NCBI GenBank assembly: GCA_937121005.1
Contig: CAKZKB010000458.1
Span: forward strand, 1-7,996
DNA: 7,996 nucleotides
Origin: an uncultured cyanobacterium
GTDB taxonomy: Bacteria > Cyanobacteriota > Cyanobacteriia > Cyanobacteriales > Geitlerinemataceae
Direction: 5' to 3'
The notes under the pieces are model-generated. The model made no database searches. It had not been told where the DNA came from and saw nothing but the letters and a program-made list of their open reading frames with translations. This document shows positions 1 through 5,875 of the stretch, piece by piece. Position 1 is the stretch's first letter. Each line of letters starts with the position of its first letter. The translations under genes and the position numbers were made by a program.

Positions 1-280
1 CTACAATTGTTGTCGCCGCCACCTGCACCCCCGACACCCACAAGCTGGCCCCATGCCATAACGTCCAGAGGGTCGTCAGTTCCCGTACCCCGGCCAGGGT
101 GGCGGCCCCAGCTAGAAGCGCGATCGTCCATCGCGACTGTTGTCGTGCGAATGCAGCCAGGGCGATCGCGACGATCGCGGCACACAGCGCTAGAATGCTT
201 GCAGAGCCAACATCGAGCCACCATTGCAGGGGAGAGGCCGCAGCGCACTCGGCGATCGAGTTGTGAGAGGAAGTTAACAT
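1..280 (-). CDS. Membrane sensor N-terminus, ethylene-receptor-like, metal site lost (partial)
   Basis: This is the first 93 codons of a protein that continues past the left edge. After a short polar N-terminus there is a hydrophobic segment (about residues 27-48), a second one (about 53-75) ending in LWTLWHG, and the start of a third containing LWVSGVQ. The order and spacing match the three-helix membrane module that precedes PAS, GAF and histidine-kinase domains in many cyanobacterial sensors, where the typical text is CGTTH...WTLWHP...WLSG. That module is related to the plant ethylene-binding domain. Here the residues expected at the copper ligands are changed: the Cys position reads Ala and the His position Glu (AGVREL instead of CGTTHL). 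The kinase part is not visible, so the full architecture is inferred. The ATG at 278-280 is chosen; an in-frame ATG at 347-349 would add 23 poorly convincing residues. No clear ribosome-binding site precedes either. Confidence 0.6.
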   Translation of the reverse strand, partial: MLTSSHNSIAECAAASPLQWWLDVGSASILALCAAIVAIALAAFARQQSRWTIALLAGAATLAGVRELTTLWTLWHGASLWVSGVQVAATTIV

Positions 281-482
281 CACTGGCAAACGCAAATTGA
301 GAAGGCAAGTTTCTGGCAAGATGGGATCGGGTTTCCCAGTCTTTACCATTGTAGGCTACCCAGGTTGCGATCGCCGTCACTGCGACGCAACTTCAACTTT
401 GCATTTCTCAACATCTGCGATCGGTTTTTCTCAGTTTGGGTTGTGGTACGATCGAGCAGTACGCATCTGTCAGCGCTAATTG
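281..482. other. Divergent intergenic region
   Basis: This 202-bp gap separates the leftward sensor gene from the rightward NTPase gene, so it should carry both promoters. On the plus strand TGGTACGAT at 444-452 resembles an extended -10 box (TGnTAnnAT) about 30 nt before the NTPase start, but no good -35 is seen. On the minus strand TACAAT near 346-351 could be a -10 for the sensor gene. Neither is strong. The open frames here show no protein character. Confidence 0.4.
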
Positions 483-1679
483 ATGAGCGATCGCATCTCA
501 CCGATTCAAAAAATCCTCTTTGGCAGTCCGGGAACGGGCAAAAGCTACCACATTCGCACAATTGCCACCGAACAGTTAGGCATTGAGTTCGACACAGAGC
601 GCAAGATTCTCAAAAATACAGTTAAAACGGTGTTTCATCCCGAATACACCTACGCCGATTTTATGGGTAAGCTGCTGCCACTCACTCAGGGAAATTCGGT
701 TATCTATAAGTTTTATCCCGGTCATTTCCTGCGATCGCTTGGCATGGCATATCGAGGGTTAATTGATGGCAACGGTGAGAATTATTTACTGGCGATCGAC
801 GAGTTAAATCGAGGTAACGCAGCCGCTATCTTTGGGACAATGTTTCAACTGCTCGATCGTGAAAGTGATGGTTGGTCGAGTTACGAAGTCGATATTTCGG
901 AAATGGAGTTAATCGGATTACTAAATGCAATGGGTTTTAAACCCAAAGTACAAGAAAATGGAATAGTAATGATTGAGAACGCCAAAAAGTCATTAGATTC
1001 GCTTGATGTATTTTGTGAGAATCTCGGAAATCATCTTCAACGGAAAAATAAAAATAATCAAGATGGCTTAAGAGTTGTAAATTTGCTCAATAACTACAAA
1101 ATTAAAATCCCCTTTAATTTTTCAATCGTTGCAACGATTAACACTTCTGACGAATCAATTTACTATCTTGATAGTGCCTTCAAACGGCGTTGGGACTGGC
1201 AATACTTTGAAGCGCCTAGTGCATCTATGCAACTATCGGAGGTTCCCACTAAGGTGCAAGGTAAATTTTTAGAAGTGGACAATCGCTTTCTTGAATGGTA
1301 TGTTTGTATTATTGGATTGAATGAGTTCATAAAATCTCATTACAAAACCATCCGAAAAGTAGAAGACAAACAAATTGGTTGGTGGTTTGTAACCAACTTG
1401 CGGGGGAATAGGATTTCTATTCAAAAAATAAAAGACAAGCTCATGTTTTATTTATGGGATAATGTATTCTCTAGGGACAAAAGACCATTGGAGAAGTTTT
1501 TAATGTCAATTCTCAAGACAGAAAACCTTTGTCTGCCTACATACGCTAGTTTTCTGAACTACACAGTAGAATTCACGAAAGGGATGTATAATTATGGATA
1601 TCAAACGATCGAGAATAACGGAAATGAGATTGATGAAAGCTCTACTGAGTCTATCGAAGGAGATGACATTCCTTTCTAA
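483..1679 (+). CDS. McrB-like AAA+ NTPase of a two-gene restriction system
   Basis: A 398-residue motor subunit related to the McrB/COG1401 family, expected to hydrolyse ATP or GTP in the cytoplasm and to drive or position the nuclease encoded downstream. Visible motifs in order: Walker A GSPGTGKS (14-21); the family segment VFHPEYTYADF (50-60); Walker B LLAIDE (102-107) followed by NRGN (109-112); sensor-1/NTxD signature ATINTSD (217-223); arginine pair at 235-236 in FKRRWDW; QIGWWF (297-302); and MFYLWDNVF (321-329). McrB has NTAD where this has NTSD, so the nucleotide preference cannot be decided. Walker A begins only 13 residues in, so no N-terminal DNA-recognition domain as in E. coli McrB is present. 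The Walker B to sensor-1 interval (about 110 residues) is long. The start is ATG 483; the preceding TTG at 480 is less likely. Much of 900-1600 is AT-rich and has almost no HIP1 cores, unlike the flanks, which suggests transfer. The stop codon lies inside the target duplication of the element that follows. Confidence 0.88.
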   Translation: MSDRISPIQKILFGSPGTGKSYHIRTIATEQLGIEFDTERKILKNTVKTVFHPEYTYADFMGKLLPLTQGNSVIYKFYPGHFLRSLGMAYRGLIDGNGENYLLAIDELNRGNAAAIFGTMFQLLDRESDGWSSYEVDISEMELIGLLNAMGFKPKVQENGIVMIENAKKSLDSLDVFCENLGNHLQRKNKNNQDGLRVVNLLNNYKIKIPFNFSIVATINTSDESIYYLDSAFKRRWDWQYFEAPSASMQLSEVPTKVQGKFLEVDNRFLEWYVCIIGLNEFIKSHYKTIRKVEDKQIGWWFVTNLRGNRISIQKIKDKLMFYLWDNVFSRDKRPLEKFLMSILKTENLCLPTYASFLNYTVEFTKGMYNYGYQTIENNGNEIDESSTESIEGDDIPF

Positions 1680-1683
1680 AAAA
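1676..1683 (+). repeat. Left copy of the 8-bp target-site duplication CTAAAAAA
   Basis: CTAAAAAA abuts the left inverted repeat of the small element and is repeated exactly at 1804-1811 on its right side. It contains the TAA stop codon (1677-1679) of the NTPase gene, so that gene's end is unchanged by the insertion. Confidence 0.75.
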
Positions 1684-1803
1684 GTAAGTATTCAGGTGGT
1701 ACAGAGAAACCCGGTTTCTGGAGGGAGAAACTCGGATTTTGTCCGGCTATAAGCGAGAAACCGGGTTTCTACACCTGTTAGCCTAGCATACCTGAATCCT
1801 TAC
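1684..1803. mobile_element. MITE-like non-autonomous element, 120 bp
   Basis: The element is bounded by near-perfect 14-bp inverted repeats: GTAAGTATTCAGGT at 1684-1697 and, read on the other strand from 1803 to 1790, GTAAGGATTCAGGT (13 of 14 match). Direct copies of CTAAAAAA lie immediately outside both ends. It has no coding capacity. Inside are three copies of a self-complementary motif, GAGAAACCCGGTTTCT (1704-1719), a decayed GAGAAACTCGGATTTT (1725-1740) and GAGAAACCGGGTTTCT (1755-1770), so transcripts could fold into a long hairpin. Ends beginning GTAA with an 8-bp duplication are features known for the IS66 family, so mobilisation by an IS66-type transposase elsewhere in the genome is inferred. 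It sits exactly between the NTPase and nuclease genes and may reduce their co-expression or act as a partial terminator. Confidence 0.75.
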
Positions 1804-1811
1804 CTAAAAAA
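1804..1811 (+). repeat. Right copy of the 8-bp target-site duplication CTAAAAAA
   Basis: This is identical to 1676-1683 and directly adjoins the right inverted repeat; one extra A follows. Only 3 nt (1812-1814) separate it from the nuclease start codon. No Shine-Dalgarno-like sequence precedes that codon, as expected if translation was originally coupled to the upstream gene. Confidence 0.75.
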
Positions 1812-1814
1812 ATC

Positions 1815-3653
1815 ATGCTCGATTATAATTGCCTCGAACTGATTGTAAACGATCGCTACTCCTTCGTCGGTATCGAAAGACGCGACGATCGCTTGTATTT
1901 TTATCTGCCAAAAGGATTTAACAGCGATGACGAAACGCTGCAAACCTTCTCAGCAAAACGCGATTTGTTCTTTTTGCTGTATCAAGTCTTTGACAAGTTC
2001 AAACAAATTTGTGTCGAAAAAGGTTACTTGGAAGAAAATTCTGAAATATTGGCAGGCGATCGCGATGGAGTTATCAAAACTAGCCGAGGTTCGGCGGTTG
2101 GCGAAAGCGACGATGAAGACGAAATCATCTTTTATGGCAAACTCAGCACCATCGAAGGCATTTTATCAGCCTACGACGAACCTAAAATCCTGAGTCTTGT
2201 TTATCGACTCGGAAAAGTTGAGACGATCGACTACAGCAAGTTCCATAAATTTCTACATCGTGCAGTTTTTCTACCTAACAATGCTGCTTATATCGACTAT
2301 ATGGATTTACCTCGCAAACAAGTACAGTTTACCACAACCGATCTGGTGGCAATGTACTGTTATTTGCTATACGAAATCAAACTACAATTGAACCAAGAGG
2401 TGCGATCGGAAATTAAAGCACTAGCAGAACAGTTTCGCCAAGAGTATATCGGTGCTGACTATGGTTTGTTCGAGGAGGATTTCTTCGAGATCGCGATCGA
2501 CACCTTAAAAGAAGCGTTGGAAGTTATCGATCGCAACACGCCGCTTAAAGATGCAGACTATTGGCAGTTTTACGAGGCGATCGAGTTATTTCTGTATGGC
2601 GAACTTCAGCATACCGAGGAAGGCGAAATCTGGGGAATTAACAACTTCTATAGCGTTTGGGAGTCGATGTGTTTAACCGATATTGTCAAAACGACTGAAC
2701 CTCGCCGCTTGCTGTATCTCGATCGTCAGTTTGTTTCAGATACAATCTTGGCTTCTGTTGATGAGACAAAGAAAGCGATCGATCTATCTGATACATTTTA
2801 CATCAATGGTTCCCGCTTACGACCAGATGCTGTTGTCATATATCCCATTTCTAATCTTATAGGGAAAAGGAGTTACAAAATATCACCCGATCAATGGAAC
2901 GATCGTGGCTATCGTACCAGTTTCGATCTATTAGGAGAATCGTTGGATAACTTTATAAAAATCGCTTGTATGGATCCAGAACAGCCTAAAAATATGCACA
3001 CCTTTGTCTGGCTAGAAGAATTATATGAAACTTCTGGATCGACATTGATTATCAATCGACGCTTACCTGAAAATTTTTACTCGTTTTGGAAAATAGATAC
3101 TGACGATCTCTATCTAGAAGATTTGCATAAAATGTACTATTTTAATCACATTTTTGCCTGTGCTTACAATAGAGGAATTGTGGCTTGCAATTCTTTTGAT
3201 AAAGATGTTCTTAAAGTTTTAGGTATTCCTAAAAATACAATTGTTTTATTATCCCTTTTTAGAGAAGGTATATATACTTACTATCGCATAAATGAATTGG
3301 CAGAGATGTTCAACTCTTTTAGCAAAAAACTTCATCAAAGATTCTCTTTGGGATTGACAGCGATCGACGTTAAATATGCCGATACCGCATACTACCTCGA
3401 CTCCGAAAATATGGAAGAAATCAAAAACCGCAGCGTTAGGAAACAGTTTGTCTACGAATACCTCATCGAAAAGACGATCGATCGCAGCTACAGCAACCTG
3501 AAAAACATCAAAATTCAAAGCGAGTTCTGGTTGCCAAAATCGGGTCAAGATGCTGACATCAAGGAGACTGCATCATTTATGGATGGCTACATTCAGTTAA
3601 ACCAAAGGGACTTTCAAAACCTGGCGAGAAATTACATCAACTCTCTAGAGTAA
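1815..3653 (+). CDS. LlaJI/McrC-like PD-(D/E)xK restriction nuclease with a large insertion
   Basis: A 612-residue protein that I place in the LlaJI-type restriction endonuclease group, the usual partner of McrB-like NTPases. The N-terminus has SFVGIERRDDRLYFYLPKGF (16-35), matching the FVGI...LPxGY opening of that group, then an acidic linker (97-103). A helical region (about 175-270) precedes GINNFYSVWESMC (274-286), a conserved block resembling GxxNFxxVWExxC in LlaJI relatives. The catalytic region follows: RPDAVV (336-341) gives the first Asp (338), IDVKY (517-521) gives DxK (518-520), and RKQFVYEYL (542-550) matches the KQxxYE helix of the McrC/LlaJI fold. PD and DxK are normally some 15-25 residues apart; here 179 residues separate them, implying an inserted domain at about 345-510. 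That DNA (about 2940-3355) is AT-rich with no CGATCG. It would cut DNA in the cytoplasm under control of the upstream NTPase. The family call is moderately certain; the target sequence is unknown. Confidence 0.8.
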   Translation: MLDYNCLELIVNDRYSFVGIERRDDRLYFYLPKGFNSDDETLQTFSAKRDLFFLLYQVFDKFKQICVEKGYLEENSEILAGDRDGVIKTSRGSAVGESDDEDEIIFYGKLSTIEGILSAYDEPKILSLVYRLGKVETIDYSKFHKFLHRAVFLPNNAAYIDYMDLPRKQVQFTTTDLVAMYCYLLYEIKLQLNQEVRSEIKALAEQFRQEYIGADYGLFEEDFFEIAIDTLKEALEVIDRNTPLKDADYWQFYEAIELFLYGELQHTEEGEIWGINNFYSVWESMCLTDIVKTTEPRRLLYLDRQFVSDTILASVDETKKAIDLSDTFYINGSRLRPDAVVIYPISNLIGKRSYKISPDQWNDRGYRTSFDLLGESLDNFIKIACMDPEQPKNMHTFVWLEELYETSGSTLIINRRLPENFYSFWKIDTDDLYLEDLHKMYYFNHIFACAYNRGIVACNSFDKDVLKVLGIPKNTIVLLSLFREGIYTYYRINELAEMFNSFSKKLHQRFSLGLTAIDVKYADTAYYLDSENMEEIKNRSVRKQFVYEYLIEKTIDRSYSNLKNIKIQSEFWLPKSGQDADIKETASFMDGYIQLNQRDFQNLARNYINSLE

Positions 3654-3692
3654 GTGAAATCTTGAGACTCTAGTCTTGCGTTTCGCGATCGC

Positions 3693-3722
3693 TTGCCCAA
3701 GCAGTCCATTGAGGTCTATAAT
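3693..3722 (+). promoter_or_regulatory. Putative promoter for the VOC-like gene
   Basis: TTGCCC (3693-3698, 4 of 6 to TTGACA) and a perfect TATAAT (3717-3722) are separated by 18 nt. The site lies between the nuclease stop and the next gene, about 70 nt before the proposed start, and argues against the TTG at 3693 being used as a start codon. Confidence 0.45.
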
Positions 3723-3760
3723 CGAGGGAAGAAAATCTATCCCCCAAACTTTTCAAGACG

Positions 3761-3792
3761 AATTCTGAATTTTGAATTGGAGCGAAGCGACT
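3761..3792 (+). repeat. Dispersed cyanobacterial repeat, copy 1
   Basis: AATTCTGAAT (3761-3770), an 8-nt variable middle, then GGAGCGAAGCGACT (3779-3792). It matches 7048-7079 at 28 of 32 positions, with all four differences in the middle. The 5' part consists of tandem heptamers TTCTGAA and TTTTGAA, like the short tandemly repeated (STRR) sequences known in cyanobacteria. It overlaps the start of the VOC-like gene and supplies its GGAG ribosome-binding site. Confidence 0.7.
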
Positions 3793-4118
3793 TGACTGTA
3801 TCACTTCCAAAATTTCACATCGCCTTAAGCGTCGATCGCCTGGACGCATCCATTCGAGAATATTCGCAACGATTGGGATGCGATCCCTGCCTTGTTGTCC
3901 CCAACGAATATGCGTTATGGCGCACCGAAACCCTCAACTTTTCTATCCGGTGCGACGGGGAAAAGAGTGGAACCCTACGACATTTAGGATGGGAGGACGA
4001 CTCCGCACAACAATTCGATCGCGAAACGGATGTCAACGGGATCGATTGGGAAAGGTTTGCTTTCGGGCACCAAGAACAGGAAATCGACTCCATTTGGCCG
4101 GGTCAGGCGCGGCGGTAA
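3792..4118 (+). CDS. Small VOC (glyoxalase/ArsI-like) superfamily protein
   Basis: This 108-residue protein looks like a short member of the vicinal oxygen chelate fold. The opening FHIALSVDRLDASIREYSQRLG (written here as two blocks, FHIALSVDRL and DASIREYSQRLG, residues 8-29) is the classic first strand plus helix, followed by YALWRTETLNFSI (40-52) and GTLRHLGWED (60-69), the first strand of the second module. His9, Glu46 and His64 occupy positions where VOC enzymes carry metal ligands, so a metal-dependent activity is possible. The second module is shortened (family members are usually 120-150 residues), so the substrate is unknown. No ATG is available; TTG 3792 is chosen because GGAG at 3779-3782 lies 9 nt upstream and the fold begins just after. 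TTG 3777 is the alternative and would add MERSD from the dispersed repeat. It appears to have its own promoter, and nothing links it functionally to the restriction genes. Confidence 0.65.
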   Translation: MTVSLPKFHIALSVDRLDASIREYSQRLGCDPCLVVPNEYALWRTETLNFSIRCDGEKSGTLRHLGWEDDSAQQFDRETDVNGIDWERFAFGHQEQEIDSIWPGQARR

Positions 4119-4244
4119 GACGACGATCGCTCTCGATCGGTGACGATTGATAGATGACGGCGGCGCATTCATCGGCAATAATGGGTGTGGGGTCTCACCC
4201 CGCATCCGCCTGTGGATATAGAGCGATCGCCCAAACACGCCATC

Positions 4245-4248
4245 GAGG
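4245..4248 (+). promoter_or_regulatory. Ribosome-binding site GAGG deciding the start at 4256
   Basis: GAGG lies 7 nt before the ATG at 4256. The longer in-frame start at 4154 has no such site, and the extra 34 residues are low in character, so the shorter protein is preferred. Confidence 0.5.
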
Positions 4249-4255
4249 ACGACCC

Positions 4256-4810
4256 ATGCCCAGCTGTTCGGCACAGACAACCTCTGTCGCACCCTTTTCC
4301 CCGCCGTCGGGGACTCAAATCGTAGAAGCGATCGCCGTCGCCGAACGGGGCGATCGGGTATCGAGACGCGATCGCGACTGGCCCAGGCGCTTGCGCTTCG
4401 ACTTCGACAGCTTGCAAGGGTTTGAAGCCGTCGATCGCGCCTTTGCGGGGTGGGGGATAGGGTTCAAAAACGCCATCGCCTTGCAACCGTCCAACGCCGC
4501 TTTCCCAACGCGATCGACCCAAAATGTATTGATGGGAGCCCCAGAACCGGGGGCCATCGAAATTGAGTTCGATCGTCCGATCGCTTGGGCGATGGCTTAT
4601 ATTACCGCATCGCGGCGTACCGTACTGACGGCCGAAGTGGGTGGCGAAATCGTCGATCGCGCCGAACTGCCCGAGGCCAACCTGGCCGGACGCGATCGCC
4701 CCATTGCCCCCAACGCCTTGTTACAAGTGCGCGGAACCGCCATCGATCGCCTGACGTTTTACGGTTTTGAAGGTCAGTTTACCCTCAGCGAATTGTGCGT
4801 CGGTTTTTAA
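4256..4810 (+). CDS. Hypothetical protein, probably a beta-sandwich
   Basis: A 184-residue protein I do not recognise with certainty. The first 20 residues (MPSCSAQTTSVAPFSPPSGT) are Ser/Thr/Pro-rich, not hydrophobic enough for a standard signal peptide. From about residue 46 strands alternate with loops: LRFDFDSL, GWGIGFKNAIAL, NVLMGAPEPGAIEIEFDRPI (88-109), then MAYITASRRTVLTAEV (113-128) and LTFYGFEGQFTLSEL (166-180). The pattern of a Phe-Asp-rich opening strand, a Gly-rich GWGIGF turn, NVLM, then I-EF-RPI resembles the extracellular beta-sandwich domains often found in PEP-CTERM-type proteins, but there is no C-terminal anchor or sorting motif. It is GC-rich and full of HIP1 cores, like native chromosomal genes and unlike the restriction genes. 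The true product could be cytoplasmic. No operon partner is obvious; the next gene starts 56 nt later with its own -10-like site. Confidence 0.65.
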   Translation: MPSCSAQTTSVAPFSPPSGTQIVEAIAVAERGDRVSRRDRDWPRRLRFDFDSLQGFEAVDRAFAGWGIGFKNAIALQPSNAAFPTRSTQNVLMGAPEPGAIEIEFDRPIAWAMAYITASRRTVLTAEVGGEIVDRAELPEANLAGRDRPIAPNALLQVRGTAIDRLTFYGFEGQFTLSELCVGF

Positions 4811-4822
4811 GCGATCGAATTC

Positions 4823-4831
4823 TGGTAGAAT
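4823..4831 (+). promoter_or_regulatory. Putative extended -10 promoter element
   Basis: TGGTAGAAT (TGn plus TAGAAT, 5 of 6 to TATAAT) lies 35 nt before the GTG start at 4867. No convincing -35 is seen, which is usual for extended -10 promoters. Confidence 0.35.
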
Positions 4832-4866
4832 AGCTCCAGATCGCCGCACCATTCGGAACCGACAAC

Positions 4867-5634
4867 GTGGCTAGAACTTTGCGGAGGCAACGGTTGCACC
4901 TCGATCGCGCCGTTTTGTCTCTTTTAACGTCATTAATTCAATCGCTTCGCACCGTTTATTTACGCTGGGGTCGAGGGTACGAAGAACGCTGGGCCGCCCT
5001 GGGGTTGGCGGTGCTGTTGCTGGCGTGGAACTGGAAGCTGGTATTGGCTTTGGCCTTGGGCGTGGGGGCCGCGATCGCGATTTTTCGAGGTCAGGGCGAT
5101 CGGTTTCAACTCTGGTGGCGCAAGTGGCAAACTCGTACCAGTACCTCTAACCGTCACTTTGCGGTGGCGGCGGGGGGCGGCAGTTTCACCGCCCTGGGGG
5201 CCTATCTCTGTACCTCGGTTTGGGCTCAAGCTGAAAATCGCTGGTTGGCGGTGGCGACGATCGTCCAAACCCTGGCGACAGTGGCGACTCTCTCGCTGGT
5301 GGCTTGGCAAATGGGCGATCGCGCCTCTACAAACGCCGCCGATCCCCAGGTTTTACTTGCCGATCTGGCCGATCCGCGACCGTTAAAACGACTCGTTGCG
5401 GTGCGTCAATTGTCGCGACTGTTGCAAGAGGAAACTTTAGACAAGCAACAGCAACAAACCGTCGGCGACTGTTTCGAGTTGATGTTAGGAAGCGAAACCG
5501 AACCGACGGTGCGAAATGCCTTACTCGACGGTTGGCAAATTCAGGGCGATCGGCGATCGCTTCGCTCTAATTCAGAGTTCAGAATTCAGAGTTCAAAATT
5601 AAGACCTCTGTCTAAAGTCCAGGGGCTTGACTAA
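4867..5634 (+). CDS. Membrane protein with HEAT/armadillo-like helical region
   Basis: A 255-residue protein of unknown function. A basic N-terminus (MARTLRRQR) is followed by a long hydrophobic stretch at about 43-73, long enough for one or two crossings, then segments at about 98-119 and 125-147. This suggests three or four membrane helices. Residues 158-224 are soluble and helical, with PRPLKRLVAVRQLSRLL (170-186) and TEPTVRNALLDGW (211-223), the alternation seen in armadillo or HEAT repeats; cyanobacteria have conserved membrane proteins of this kind. The start is GTG 4867; no good ATG is available and the ribosome-binding site is weak. The C-terminal 26 residues from about 230 (RSLRSNSEFRIQSSKLR...) are encoded by an inverted copy of a dispersed repeat (5555-5600) and are probably not part of the ancestral protein. 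The role is unknown; a signalling or assembly scaffold is only a guess. Confidence 0.6.
   Translation: MARTLRRQRLHLDRAVLSLLTSLIQSLRTVYLRWGRGYEERWAALGLAVLLLAWNWKLVLALALGVGAAIAIFRGQGDRFQLWWRKWQTRTSTSNRHFAVAAGGGSFTALGAYLCTSVWAQAENRWLAVATIVQTLATVATLSLVAWQMGDRASTNAADPQVLLADLADPRPLKRLVAVRQLSRLLQEETLDKQQQQTVGDCFELMLGSETEPTVRNALLDGWQIQGDRRSLRSNSEFRIQSSKLRPLSKVQGLD
5555..5600 (-). repeat. Dispersed cyanobacterial repeat, inverted copy 2
   Basis: The plus strand reads GATCGCTTCGCTCT (5555-5568), then four tandem heptamers TTCAGAG, TTCAGAA, TTCAGAG, TTCAAAA (5571-5598). Reverse-complemented, its AGAGCGAAGCGA core matches GGAGCGAAGCGA at 3779 and 7066 except for the first base. It lies in frame inside the 3' end of the membrane-protein gene. 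Confidence 0.65.
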
Positions 5635-5848
5635 GGAAAATGTCCTATCCTTTTCTTCTTGAAAGAAGAGGCTTGTATCCCTAGCATTCTCGGTCATCGA
5701 TCGGGAGTTGTAGGAACGCGATCGCGGCGATCGATGCCTCAAACTCACGCAGGAAGCGCGATCGGGCGTTTTCTAGCTTAGTGCCGATGGATGACATCGC
5801 TCGAACCCGCGCCAGAAGTGCGTTTGCGGATTTTTTCTCTCGATGGGG
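5635..5848. other. Gene-poor region upstream of the CRISPR leader
   Basis: No convincing gene is seen. It contains an imperfect hairpin (5649-5671) just after the membrane-protein stop and several HIP1 cores (around 5717-5735). It also overlaps a 64-codon minus-strand reading frame that is listed separately with low confidence. Confidence 0.4.
5649..5671 (+). terminator. Hairpin after the membrane-protein gene, weak terminator candidate
   Basis: CCTTTTCTT pairs with AAGAAGAGG (nine pairs including one G-U) around a 5-nt loop, 15 nt after the stop codon at 5632-5634. The stem is AT-rich and no T-run follows, so termination is doubtful. Confidence 0.25.
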
Positions 5849-5875
5849 TTGACAGGGCGATGGCTGGAATGCCAT
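5681..5875 (-). CDS. Possible small ORF or gene remnant, 64 residues
   Basis: The frame begins at ATG 5873-5875 and ends at 5681. The second half (ALLARVRAMSS..., then FLREFEASIAAIAFLQLPIDD) reads like an amphipathic helical segment with protein-like composition, and HIP1 cores fall in it as they do in native genes. However, there is no ribosome-binding site, no family recognised, and the start overlaps the CRISPR leader promoter on the other strand. It may be the decayed end of an older gene or chance. Confidence 0.22.
   Translation of the reverse strand: MAFQPSPCQPHREKKSANALLARVRAMSSIGTKLENARSRFLREFEASIAAIAFLQLPIDDREC

Noticed and set aside
7..300. Plus-strand 97-residue open frame
   Set aside because: It is the shadow of the minus-strand membrane sensor; its Arg/Ser/Pro-rich text has no domain character.
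480..482. TTG as start of the NTPase
   Set aside because: An ATG follows immediately at 483 and nothing favours the extra codon.
3249..3548. Minus-strand 99-residue open frame inside the nuclease gene
   Set aside because: It lies antisense to conserved catalytic residues of the nuclease and shows no family features.
3668..3685. Short palindrome AGACT-CT-AGTCT after the nuclease stop as a terminator
   Set aside because: A 5-bp stem with a 2-nt loop and no T-run is too weak.
3693..3695. TTG as start of the VOC-like protein
   Set aside because: The 33 extra residues run through a promoter-like site and a dispersed repeat and lie outside the fold.
4124..4139. Hairpin CGATCG-CTCT-CGATCG after the VOC gene as a terminator
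   Set aside because: Two HIP1 cores side by side form this by chance in such genomes; there is no T-run.
4154..4255. N-terminal extension of the 184-residue protein
   Set aside because: There is no ribosome-binding site at 4154, whereas GAGG is well placed for ATG 4256, and the extra 34 residues lack conserved character.
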